Shown: positions 48,070-55,811 of the stretch, in pieces
Layout of the letters: every line of letters starts with the position of its first letter
Numbering within the stretch: the stretch's first letter is position 1
From: Roseiflexus sp.
GTDB lineage: Bacteria > Chloroflexota > Chloroflexia > Chloroflexales > Roseiflexaceae
Direction: 5' to 3'
Length of the DNA stretch: 64,000 nucleotides
Assembly (NCBI GenBank): GCA_025062325.1
Contig: JANXAL010000101.1
Location: forward strand, 43,168 to 107,167
The notes under the pieces: model-generated
Databases searched by the model: none
Told to the model about the DNA's origin: nothing
The model's input: only the letters and a program-made list of their open reading frames with translations
Program-made: the position numbers and the translations under genes

Positions 48070-48107
48070 GAGGGCAACAAATTTGCCCTCATCTGTACGA
48101 TGAGGGC
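48070..48107 (-). terminator. Terminator/antiterminator-like pair below the SAM riboswitch
   Basis: In transcript order, GCCCTCATC (48107-48099) pairs with GATGAGGGC (48093-48085), followed by AAATTTGTT. The second arm can also join GAGGGCAA (48090-48083) with TTGCCCTC (48077-48070). The U-run is weak, so termination is uncertain. Confidence 0.55.
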
Positions 48108-48165
48108 TTTTGCTGTGAGCTTCGGGGGATACCGTACCGTGGGCATCAACTCCCGCAGCGCACGC

Positions 48166-48345
48166 CTCTCATCTTCCAGATTACTCTGCCGGAATTGGCA
48201 CCTGCCAGCCAGCGCGAGAAGCATCAGGATTCGCCAGTGGAGCGGCATCACAACGAATGCCGGTGTTGGCACCTGCACCTCTCATCCCTGACCAGTGGTT
48301 GCCGAGGCTTCATCGGGCCGGTCCCTCCGCCTCTCTGGATAAGAG
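48166..48345 (-). ncRNA. SAM-I (S-box) riboswitch, long form
   Basis: The core is unmistakable on the minus strand: P1 CTCTTATC (48345-48338) pairing with GATGAGAG (48173-48166), then GGCGGAGGGACCGGCCCGAT, GAAGCCTCGGCAACC, and near the 3' end GGTGCCAATTCCGGCAGAG. These match the conserved S-box joining regions and kink-turn. The element is about 180 nt, whereas typical ones are 100-120; the extra 70-odd nt fall between GGCAACC and GGTGCCAATTCC. That insert contains partial copies of the 3' half (GATGAGAGG and GGTGCCAA). It controls metY-metX. Confidence 0.93.
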
Positions 48346-48370
48346 TTGCGCTTATTGACTTGTTGTTGAG

Positions 48371-48399
48371 ATAGTATACGACTCTGGCACAATTGTCAA
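48371..48399 (-). promoter_or_regulatory. Promoter of the metY-metX transcript
   Basis: TTGACA (48399-48394), 17 bp, TACTAT (48376-48371), or TATACT with 15-bp spacing. Transcription would start some 20 nt before the riboswitch P1 stem. Confidence 0.7.
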
Positions 48400-48429
48400 G
48401 TGGGATGACACAATTGTCAAGTGGGACGA
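48389..48429. repeat. 21-bp tandem duplication over the metY -35 region
   Basis: ACAATTGTCAAGTGGGANGA occurs at 48389-48408 and again at 48410-48429, differing at one base (T or C). The period is 21 bp, two helical turns, and each copy contains TTGACA on the minus strand and the palindrome ACAATTGT. Confidence 0.85.
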
Positions 48430-48612
48430 CCAGAGATGGTCTGGCGCAAATCCTCGACATGTGCTATACTTCAGCGTGTCTCTTCAAGGTTTGGTTTCTG
48501 CGAGCTGCTTCTGCACCTCCTGATATCCCCAGGCACGGTGACTCCAGGCTCATGATCCCCAAACCCGAGGACGCGGTATTATTCGGTGTTAAACTCAAGG
48601 AGCAGGCAAGCG

Positions 48613-48990
48613 ATGAGCTTTGCAAACAAGACACTCACCTGTCGGGACTGTGGCGTGGATTTTGTGTTCACCGCCGGGGAGCAGGAGTTTTACGCGCAAA
48701 AGGGATTTGCCAACGAGCCAGTGCGCTGTCCTTCGTGTCGGCAGCAACGTAAGGCAGCGGGCGGCGGGCGCAGTTATGGTGAGCGCAATGGGTATAGCCG
48801 ACACGACGGTTATAGCAGTTATAGCAGTGGGCGCAGCGGATATGGCGGCGAACGCCAGATGCACAGCACCATTTGTGCAGCGTGTGGCCGCGAAGCGCAG
48901 GTGCCGTTCGTTCCACGCGGCGACAAGCCCGTGTATTGCTCGGACTGTTTCCAGGATCAGCGTCGCAACAGCGGACGCAGCCGCTGGTAA
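48613..48990 (+). CDS. Two-module zinc-ribbon protein, 125 aa
   Basis: The N-terminal module has CRDCG...CPSC (residues about 10-45) with the motif FVFTAGEQEFYAQKGFANEP, a known probable zinc-ribbon domain. The C-terminal module is CAACGREAQVPFVPRGDKPVYCSDCF, a CX2C-X(about 17)-CX2C domain. They are joined by a Gly/Ser/Tyr-rich, Arg-rich linker that is probably disordered. Nucleic-acid binding is plausible; the function is unknown. ATG 48613 has AAGGAG 10 bp upstream. A TATACT -10 lies near 48466. A terminator follows. Confidence 0.88.
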   Translation: MSFANKTLTCRDCGVDFVFTAGEQEFYAQKGFANEPVRCPSCRQQRKAAGGGRSYGERNGYSRHDGYSSYSSGRSGYGGERQMHSTICAACGREAQVPFVPRGDKPVYCSDCFQDQRRNSGRSRW

Positions 48991-49003
48991 ATCCTCTCTC
49001 CCA

Positions 49004-49030
49004 GGCGACGGTCGCATTGAGACCGTCGCC
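49004..49030 (+). terminator. Terminator of the zinc-ribbon gene
   Basis: A perfect 10-bp stem GGCGACGGTC / GACCGTCGCC with a 7-nt loop, followed by TTTCCTAT. The rest of the gap to 49313 shows no gene or recognisable site. Confidence 0.8.
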
Positions 49031-49313
49031 TTTCCTATATCTTCCTTTCGGAGGCCTCGCCTGACGAACTTCCTATGGCGAATGGTTGCTTCGTCCTCAC
49101 AATTTGCATCAGGTGCGACGTATGTCGTAAGATAGAGAAGCTGCCTCTCTAATGGTCTTGGCATGCGTGCTCCGCCATCCGCTTTCTCGCCGGGCAACAG
49201 AAATCGCGGCGCAGGACGCGAAGTTTGCCTGCGCGAGCTAGAACGGATTAATGTCCCATAGACCGTCGGAGCCTATCTGCGATCAGAGTCGATCAACAGA
49301 AGCAATGTGAGCT

Positions 49314-51341
49314 ATGCAGCTAACCTCTAGGTCTGTCGACGTCGCCCTGCTCTCCGCCATCTGGCAGCGGTTTGTCGCTACAGGCTCGCTCGATCCCGCG
49401 CTCGACCCGATTGTAGCCATGTCCTGGCAGCGATGTAGTCTACGCTGTAATCCATACGCTGTTCGAGACCTTCCATGCATCTCCAAAGCAGAACTGGCAG
49501 ACCGCCGATCCAAACTCTCGGATCTCATCGCCCTGGCGCGCCCCTTTATGGAGGACATTTACCAGTTCGTTGAGGGCGCTGGCTATGTTGTGGTGCTGCT
49601 TGACGCATCAGCCTGCGTCCTGGATATGCTCGGCGATGCCGACGTGCAGCATCAGGTGTGGGCGCTGGGGTTGCGCCCTGGCGCTTACTGGAACGAGGGG
49701 CATGCCGGGACGAATGCATTTGGGCTTGCGCTGTATGAACGGTGTCCCATCCGTGTCGTGGGCGCTGAGCACTTCTTTCAACGCTTCCACAATCTGAGCG
49801 CCTCGGCAGCGCCCATCCACCATTGGGAAGGGCGACCTATCGGCATCCTGGGGATGGCGAGTCTGACCCCTGCCAGCGATGGCTCGACGCTGGCAATTGT
49901 GCATGCCGCAGCCCGGGCCATTGAACATCAGCTACACGCGGAAAAACTTTTTAATGAACTGAACACGCAACGCACCCAACTGAGCGCTATTGTGGAAGCA
50001 ATGTCCGATGGCTTGATTGTCTGCGACCGGACGGGTCTGGTGGTCCACATGAACGCGCGCGCGGCGCAGATCCTGGGCGTCAAGCGCGAGGCTGCGGTTG
50101 GCCGCGCTCTGAGCGCCTCGGTGGAATTGCCGCCGGTGGTCGTAGAGGCGATGCGGCAGTGCACCTCGCTGGCCGATGCCGAGGTCAGTTTTCAGACTCA
50201 GGGATCGCAGATCGGGTGCCTGATCAGTCTCATCCCGATTCAATGGCAGCTCGACCGCGTGAAAAATGTGGAGGGATTCATTCTGACGCTGCGACGTCTG
50301 GATCAGGTGCATCGGATGGTGCAGCGTATGGTCGGGGCGCGCTCAAATTTCACCTTCGCCAGCATCATTGGCTCATCGCATGCGATCAACCAGGTGCGTC
50401 GGCAAGCGCAGGCGGCAGCCCGGAGCAGCGCTCCGGTTCTGATCGTCGGTGAGAGCGGCACTGGCAAAGGCGTGCTGGCGCGGGTCATCCACAATGAAAG
50501 TGCGCGGGCTGAAGGTCCCTTTGTGACGATCAACTGCCGGGTCCTGCCACGCGACCTGATTGTGGGCGAGTTTCTGGGGTATGAAATCGGCGCATTTCAT
50601 GGCAGCGGTCTTTATGGACAACCGGGAAAGTTCGAACTGGCGCACGGCGGCACGCTGCATCTGGAGGAGATTGAAGCGCTGCCGCTCGACATGCAGACGG
50701 CGCTGCTGCGTGTGATTGAGACGGGTGAGGTGATGCGCCTAGGCGGGCATCGTGTGACCTGTGTCGATGTGCGGCTGATTGCGACGACTTCTCTGAATCT
50801 GGAGCGACTGGCGGGACGCGGCGATTTTCGCGCTGATCTGTACTATGCTCTCAGCCGTATGACTATTCGCCTACCGCCACTGCGTGAACGTCTCGCCGAC
50901 CTTCCGCTGCTTATTCGCGATATCCTGGAGCGGATGCGCCGTCAAACCGGGAGAGCCGTCAGCATCTCGTATGACGCACAACAACTGATGCGCTGCTATT
51001 CATGGCCTGGCAATGTGCGTGAGCTGGAAAATGTGCTTGAACGCGCCGCGAGTCTATCGGATACCGGGATGATTGACGTCTGGCATCTCCCCGATGCTAT
51101 TCGGGGACGCCCCTCTGAGCCTGATTTGGCGCTTGATCAGCATGTGTCGGCGTTGCACGAAGCCGAATATGCCGCTATCGTCCGCGCTGCCCGCGCCTGC
51201 GAGGGAAATGCCACCCGAATGGCCCACATGCTGGGCATTGGTCGCACCACACTGTGGCGCAAACTGAAGGCCGCGAACCTTTCGCTCGATGATTTTAAGA
51301 CGTCTCCCCGCACGAAACGCTCCTCTCGCCGCTCACGGTAA
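49314..51341 (+). CDS. dhaR: DhaR/AcoR-type AAA+ transcriptional activator with degenerate sigma-54 contacts
   Basis: A 675-aa regulator of the adjacent glycerol/dihydroxyacetone genes. Domains: GAF-like sensor (about 60-205), PAS (about 222-330), AAA+ (about 345-575), Fis-type HTH (about 635-660, EGNATRMAHMLGIGRTTLWRKLK). Walker A is GESGTGKG (379-386). The sigma-54 loop GAFTGA reads GAFHGS (426-431), Walker B LDEI reads LEEI, and the usual FRxDLYYRL reads FRADLYYAL. These changes suggest it does not remodel sigma-54. E. coli DhaR is reported to act at a sigma-70 promoter. A palindrome and promoter lie directly downstream. ATG 49314 lacks a strong ribosome site. Confidence 0.88.
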   Translation: MQLTSRSVDVALLSAIWQRFVATGSLDPALDPIVAMSWQRCSLRCNPYAVRDLPCISKAELADRRSKLSDLIALARPFMEDIYQFVEGAGYVVVLLDASACVLDMLGDADVQHQVWALGLRPGAYWNEGHAGTNAFGLALYERCPIRVVGAEHFFQRFHNLSASAAPIHHWEGRPIGILGMASLTPASDGSTLAIVHAAARAIEHQLHAEKLFNELNTQRTQLSAIVEAMSDGLIVCDRTGLVVHMNARAAQILGVKREAAVGRALSASVELPPVVVEAMRQCTSLADAEVSFQTQGSQIGCLISLIPIQWQLDRVKNVEGFILTLRRLDQVHRMVQRMVGARSNFTFASIIGSSHAINQVRRQAQAAARSSAPVLIVGESGTGKGVLARVIHNESARAEGPFVTINCRVLPRDLIVGEFLGYEIGAFHGSGLYGQPGKFELAHGGTLHLEEIEALPLDMQTALLRVIETGEVMRLGGHRVTCVDVRLIATTSLNLERLAGRGDFRADLYYALSRMTIRLPPLRERLADLPLLIRDILERMRRQTGRAVSISYDAQQLMRCYSWPGNVRELENVLERAASLSDTGMIDVWHLPDAIRGRPSEPDLALDQHVSALHEAEYAAIVRAARACEGNATRMAHMLGIGRTTLWRKLKAANLSLDDFKTSPRTKRSSRRSR

Positions 51342-51365
51342 TGCTGTTTCATTTTGAAACAGCAT
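51341..51365. promoter_or_regulatory. Perfect 25-bp palindrome, candidate DhaR operator
   Basis: ATGCTGTTTCA (51341-51351), TTT, TGAAACAGCAT (51355-51365). It overlaps the last base of dhaR and has no U-run, so a protein-binding site is more likely than a terminator. Confidence 0.65.
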
Positions 51366-51386
51366 CAATCGTGGTGAGTTCCACTA

Positions 51387-51400
51387 TGAAACAAATTGTT
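51387..51400. promoter_or_regulatory. Second, partial operator-like site
   Basis: TGAAACAAATTGTT shares TGAAACA with the palindrome at 51341-51365 and is itself partly palindromic (AACAAATTGTT). The two centres are about 42 bp apart, four helical turns, and this one abuts the -35. Confidence 0.5.
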
Positions 51401-51410
51401 GAGTATGGTA

Positions 51411-51439
51411 TTGACAGCATCCGCTGATTGCGCATAGAG
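51411..51439 (+). promoter_or_regulatory. Sigma-70-like promoter of the glpF-dha-glpK operon
   Basis: TTGACA (51411-51416), 17 bp, ATAGAG (51434-51439; CATAGA with 16-bp spacing). The -10 is weak, which suits activator dependence. The glpF start is about 350 bp downstream. Confidence 0.55.
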
Positions 51440-51533
51440 TGTAAACGCTGAGTGTCTCCGCAACGCAAAGCATGCCTGTCAGCGTCGATGTATGGCTCGC
51501 TTCGCAGTGGACCGCGTCCGTCACCTCAGGGAT

Positions 51534-51556
51534 GGGAACGGCCAGCTGGCGTTCCC
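51534..51556 (+). other. Hairpin in the long glpF leader
   Basis: GGGAAC, G, GCCAGCTGGC, GTTCCC form a near-perfect palindrome of 23 bp. The 5' leader from the promoter to glpF is about 350 nt; no protein-coding frame with a ribosome site or known riboswitch motif is seen in it. Confidence 0.5.
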
Positions 51557-51793
51557 GCATATGTCCTGCTGAAGGGTGATGGTGGTGAGAACAATGCAGG
51601 TTGTACACCCATACCTGGAAGTCGCTGACTCCGGATAAAGCGTTCCAGTCGCGGGTGCATTCGGTGCGATGCCATGCGTGACGCCTGGAATATCCTCAGC
51701 CTGCCTGAACGTCGCGCGCGTGGAGTTCGAGCGCCCGTTGTTCAGGCGGCAAGTATGTGTGATTCGCCTGTTACGCAGACGGAGAACCAAGGT

Positions 51794-52516
51794 ATGTCAC
51801 CGTTCCTTGGCGAAGTCATTGGGACAATGCTTCTCATCCTGTTAGGCGACGGCGTGGTTGCAAACGTGGTGTTGGGCAAAACGAAGGGGAACAGCAGCGG
51901 ATGGATTGTGATCGCAACCGCGTGGGCGCTAGCAGTATTCGTCGGCGCCTACTCGGTCGCGGCGATTAGCGGAGCGCATCTTAATCCCGCCGTGACCATC
52001 GGACTGGTTGTGGCAGGCAAGTTCGACGCGGCCAGTGCGCCGATCTACATCGCCGGACAGTTTCTCGGCGCATTCATCGGCGCCGTGCTCGTGTTCCTGC
52101 ATTACTATCCACACTGGTCTGCAACGCATGATCCTGCGCTGAAACTGGCAGTTTTCAGCACTGGTCCAGCAATCCGCAACCCAGCGTGGAATCTGGTAAG
52201 TGAGGTTATCGGGACGTTCGTGCTGGTCTTCGGCATCCTTGCCATTGATGGGCCGGTGATGAACAACGGCAGCTTCGGTGCGCTTGGAATTATTCCGGTA
52301 GCGTTCCTGGTCTGGGTGATCGGTCTGTCGCTGGGCGGTACAACCGGGTATGCCATCAATCCGGCGCGTGATCTTGGTCCGCGCATTGCGCACGCGATTC
52401 TGCCCATTCCTGGCAAGGGTGACAGCGATTGGGGCTACTCCTGGATCCCGGTTGTCGGTCCGATCATTGGCGGCTCGATAGCGGCCGGTCTGTACGTGGC
52501 TCTGGGTTCGTTCTAG
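51794..52516 (+). CDS. glpF: Glycerol facilitator (aquaglyceroporin)
   Basis: A 240-aa MIP-family channel with six TM helices and both NPA boxes: SGAHLNPAVTIG and INPARDLGPRIAHA. The D following NPAR marks glycerol facilitators rather than water channels. It imports glycerol for the kinase encoded downstream. ATG 51794 has GGAGAACCAAGG upstream; the open frame extends to 51674 but looks non-coding. A repeat hairpin separates it from dhaK. Confidence 0.94.
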   Translation: MSPFLGEVIGTMLLILLGDGVVANVVLGKTKGNSSGWIVIATAWALAVFVGAYSVAAISGAHLNPAVTIGLVVAGKFDAASAPIYIAGQFLGAFIGAVLVFLHYYPHWSATHDPALKLAVFSTGPAIRNPAWNLVSEVIGTFVLVFGILAIDGPVMNNGSFGALGIIPVAFLVWVIGLSLGGTTGYAINPARDLGPRIAHAILPIPGKGDSDWGYSWIPVVGPIIGGSIAAGLYVALGSF

Positions 52517-52530
52517 TGGGTTGCTCAGGT

Positions 52531-52616
52531 AAGGTTGACGCAAAGGCACGAAGATGCAGAGATGGGTTGCGGCGATTGCAAAGCGTTGCGCCATTCTGTC
52601 CTTGCGTCAACCTTTT
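52531..52616 (+). terminator. Hairpin repeat between glpF and dhaK, possible attenuator
   Basis: AAGGTTGACGCAAAGG and CCTTGCGTCAACCTTTT pair almost perfectly across about 50 nt, ending in CTTTT. It belongs to the GCAAAGG family. It could partly terminate or process the mRNA, setting the GlpF to DhaK ratio. Confidence 0.6.
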
Positions 52617-52637
52617 GAGGAATTGAGGAGAGAGCAG

Positions 52638-53639
52638 ATGAAGAAGCTGATCAATAAACCGGAAGACGTGGTCGTTGAGGCGCTGAAGGGCATCGAATAC
52701 GCACATCCCGATATAGTGAAAGTGCACTATGAACCGAACTTCATTTACCGCGCCGATGCGCCTGTGAAGGGCAAAGTGGCGATTGTCTCAGGCGGCGGCT
52801 CTGGTCACGAGCCGATGCATGGCGGGTTCGTCGGCATGGGGATGCTCGACGCCGCGTGTCCGGGAGCGGTGTTTACCAGCCCGACTCCTGACCAGATGCT
52901 GGAAGCGACGAAGCTGGTCCACGGCGGCGCTGGCGTACTCCACATCGTCAAGAACTACACCGGCGACGTCCTCAACTTTGATATGGCTGCCGATCTGGCG
53001 CGCGCCGAGGGGATTGAGGTCGAGTCAGTCGTGACGAATGACGATGTGGCTGTGCAGGACTCGTTGTATACTGCGGGTCGGCGTGGCGTAGGTGTGACAG
53101 TGCTGGCGGAAAAGATCTGCGGCGCTGCGGCTGAAGAGGGGCGCTCCCTCAAGGATGTGGCTGACGTCTGCCGGAAGGTGAATGGATGGGGGCGCAGCAT
53201 GGGCATGGCGCTCACCAGTTGCACCGTGCCACATGCGGGCAAGCCAACCTTCGACCTGCCAGACGATGAGATGGAAATCGGCATCGGCATTCACGGCGAG
53301 CCGGGACGCACCAGGATGAAACTGAAATCGGCCGATGAGATCACCGAAATGCTGATGGAGCCGATCCTGAACGATCTGCCGTTCCAGGCGGGGGATCAGG
53401 TGCTGTTGTTTGTGAACAGCATGGGCGGCACGCCGCTGATCGAGCTGTATATTGTCTATCGCAAGGCATATGAAATCGCTACCAAAGCCGGTCTCAAGGT
53501 AGTGCGCAACCTGATCGGTCCGTACATTACATCGCTGGAAATGGCAGGCTGCTCGATTACGCTGCTGAAGATGGACGATGATCTCATCCGGCTCTGGGAT
53601 GCGCCGGTCAAAACGCCTGCTCTGCGTTGGGGGGTGTGA
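52638..53639 (+). CDS. dhaK: PEP-dependent dihydroxyacetone kinase, DhaK subunit
   Basis: A 333-aa protein that binds dihydroxyacetone covalently through H219 in [11 protein letters not shown] and has the substrate loop [14 protein letters not shown]. It accepts phosphate from DhaL-ATP. The length matches stand-alone DhaK rather than the ATP-dependent single-chain kinase, which carries a fused DhaL domain. ATG 52638 follows GAGGAG by 8 bp. dhaL starts 3 bp after its stop. Confidence 0.95.
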   Translation: MKKLINKPEDVVVEALKGIEYAHPDIVKVHYEPNFIYRADAPVKGKVAIVSGGGSGHEPMHGGFVGMGMLDAACPGAVFTSPTPDQMLEATKLVHGGAGVLHIVKNYTGDVLNFDMAADLARAEGIEVESVVTNDDVAVQDSLYTAGRRGVGVTVLAEKICGAAAEEGRSLKDVADVCRKVNGWGRSMGMALTSCTVPHAGKPTFDLPDDEMEIGIGIHGEPGRTRMKLKSADEITEMLMEPILNDLPFQAGDQVLLFVNSMGGTPLIELYIVYRKAYEIATKAGLKVVRNLIGPYITSLEMAGCSITLLKMDDDLIRLWDAPVKTPALRWGV

Positions 53640-53642
53640 CCT

Positions 53643-54275
53643 ATGCCTATTAGTCGCGACGACGTGATTGCCTGGCTTTCGGTGTATGGCCAGCTCCTGG
53701 AGGATCACAGGGAATATCTGACGCAGCTCGACTCCAGTATCGGCGACGCCGACCATGGGGTAAACATGGATCGCGGGTTCAAAGCAGTGCTGGGGAAGCT
53801 GCCGACAGTCGCCGATAAGGATATCGGCACGATCCTGAAGTCGGTCGGCATGACCCTGGTCCAGACGGTAGGCGGTGCAAGCGGTCCGCTCTATGGGACG
53901 TTCTTCCTGCAGGCGGGCGCGGCTACGGCCAACAAGATGGAACTCTCGCTTGCCGAGTGGGCTTCGGCGGTTGAGGGGGCGATCAATGGCTTGATGGCGC
54001 GCGGGAAGGCGAACATCGGCGACAAGACGATGGTTGACGCCCTCGTGCCGGCGTTGCATGCGCTCAAGCAGGCAATCGCTGATGGAATCGATGAGCACGA
54101 GGCGCTGCGTCAGAGCGCCTCCGCCGCTGAACAAGGCATGAAGAATACCATCCCGCTGGTCGCTAAGAAAGGGCGCGCATCGTACCTGGCCGAGCGCAGC
54201 GCCGGTCACCAGGATCCGGGCGCCACGTCGTCGTACCTGATGTTCAAGGCAATGGTGGATGCATGGACAAAGTAG
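53643..54275 (+). CDS. dhaL: Dihydroxyacetone kinase, DhaL (ADP-binding) subunit
   Basis: A 210-aa all-helical subunit that holds ADP as a fixed cofactor. The Mg-binding aspartates D30, D35 and D37 are in LDSSIGDADHGVNM, at the same numbering as in E. coli DhaL. TVGGASGPLYGTFF and SAGHQDPGATSS line the nucleotide site. The ADP is rephosphorylated by DhaM, encoded two genes downstream. Confidence 0.95.
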   Translation: MPISRDDVIAWLSVYGQLLEDHREYLTQLDSSIGDADHGVNMDRGFKAVLGKLPTVADKDIGTILKSVGMTLVQTVGGASGPLYGTFFLQAGAATANKMELSLAEWASAVEGAINGLMARGKANIGDKTMVDALVPALHALKQAIADGIDEHEALRQSASAAEQGMKNTIPLVAKKGRASYLAERSAGHQDPGATSSYLMFKAMVDAWTK

Positions 54276-54314
54276 TCTTCCGCAGGGTCGCTGTGCTACG
54301 AAGGAGTCGCTCCG

Positions 54315-55811
54315 ATGGCAAAGTATGTTGCAGCAGTGGATCAAGGCACCACGAGCACCCGCTGCATGATCTTCGATCACGCTGGTCGTGTGGTGGCGGC
54401 TGATCAGAAGGAACATACGCAGATCTACCCCAAACCAGGCTGGGTTGAACACGATGCGCTGGAAATTTGGGCGCGCACTCAGGAAGTTATCGAAGGCGCC
54501 TTGCGCAAGTCGGGCATTGATCGCAGCGATATTGCTGCGGTGGGTGTCACTAACCAGCGAGAAACGACGGTCGTCTGGGAAAAGGCGACTGGCAGACCTG
54601 TCTACAATGCGATTGTCTGGCAGGATACGCGCACCGATCAGATCTGCAATGAACTGGCGCAGGATGGCGGGCAGGATCGGTTTCGTGCAAAGGTCGGTCT
54701 GCCGCTGGCAACGTACTTCTCTGGTCCCAAGATTATGTGGATCCTGGAGAATATTCCAGGCGTGCGCGAGCGGGCAGAGCAGGGCGAGGTGCTGTTCGGC
54801 ACTATCGATACCTGGCTCATCTGGAATATGACCGGCGGGATGAACGGCGGCATTCATATTACCGATGTGTCGAACGCATCGCGCACGATGCTCATGAATC
54901 TGGAAACGCTCGACTGGGACGGCGACATTCTCCAGTTGATGGGCATACCGCGTGCGATGCTGCCGAAGATTGTGCCTTCGTCAGCCGTGTATGGCACGGC
55001 GGTTGGAGCGCTGCACGGGGTTCCTGTGGCGGGCGATCTCGGCGATCAACAGGCGGCGCTCTTTGGGCAAACCTGCTATAGCGTCGGCGAGGCAAAAAAC
55101 ACATATGGCACTGGTTGCTTCATGCTGCTCAATACCGGCACGAGACCGGTGCAGTCACAGAACGGCCTGTTGACGACCGTAGGCTACAAGATCGGCGACC
55201 AGCCGGCAGTCTATTGCCTAGAGGGTTCGATTGCCGTGACTGGTGCGCTGGTGCAGTGGCTGCGCGACAATCTGCGCTTCTTCGACTTTTCCTCGCACAT
55301 CGAAGATTATGCAAAAGCGGTCGAAGACAGTGGCGGCATCTATATTGTGCCCGCCTTCTCCGGTTTGTTCGCGCCCTACTGGCGGAGCGACGCACGTGGC
55401 GTGATTGTCGGTCTCACGCGCTATATTACTAAGAACCATATCTGCCGCGCCGTGCTCGAAGCGACTGCCTACCAGACGCGCGAAGTGCTCGATGCCATGA
55501 ACAAGGACTCGGGTGTGGAATTGACGGCCCTCAAAGTCGATGGCGGCATGGTGTTCAACAATACTCTTATGCAGTTCCAGGCAGACATTCTGGGGGTGCC
55601 GGTCATCCGCCCCACTGTTTCCGAGACGACTGCGCTTGGCGCCGCCTACGCCGCCGGTCTGGCGGTCGGGTTCTGGAAAGAAGTCGAGGATCTGCGCGCC
55701 AACTGGGGCAAGGACCGCGAGTGGCTGCCGCAGATGGATGCAGAAAAGCGTGAACGCCTTTATAGAGGCTGGAAGAAGGCGGTCACCCGGACGTTTGATT
55801 GGGTTGAATAA
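54315..55811 (+). CDS. glpK: Glycerol kinase
   Basis: A 498-aa FGGY-family kinase converting glycerol to glycerol-3-phosphate with ATP. It has the phosphate-1 motif [30 protein letters not shown], and the C-terminal FGGY signature [20 protein letters not shown] 54315 has GAAGGAG 8 bp upstream. Its TAA overlaps the ATG of the next gene as TAATG. Its presence in a dihydroxyacetone kinase operon means both C3 substrates enter through one regulon. No glpD or glycerol dehydrogenase is adjacent. Confidence 0.96.
   Translation: MAKYVAAVDQGTTSTRCMIFDHAGRVVAADQKEHTQIYPKPGWVEHDALEIWARTQEVIEGALRKSGIDRSDIAAVGVTNQRETTVVWEKATGRPVYNAIVWQDTRTDQICNELAQDGGQDRFRAKVGLPLATYFSGPKIMWILENIPGVRERAEQGEVLFGTIDTWLIWNMTGGMNGGIHITDVSNASRTMLMNLETLDWDGDILQLMGIPRAMLPKIVPSSAVYGTAVGALHGVPVAGDLGDQQAALFGQTCYSVGEAKNTYGTGCFMLLNTGTRPVQSQNGLLTTVGYKIGDQPAVYCLEGSIAVTGALVQWLRDNLRFFDFSSHIEDYAKAVEDSGGIYIVPAFSGLFAPYWRSDARGVIVGLTRYITKNHICRAVLEATAYQTREVLDAMNKDSGVELTALKVDGGMVFNNTLMQFQADILGVPVIRPTVSETTALGAAYAAGLAVGFWKEVEDLRANWGKDREWLPQMDAEKRERLYRGWKKAVTRTFDWVE

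Noticed and set aside
53025..54857. 610-codon minus-strand open frame opposite dhaK, dhaL and glpK
   Set aside because: It runs antisense to three well-supported genes, has no ribosome site and no family motifs; high GC makes such long shadows common.
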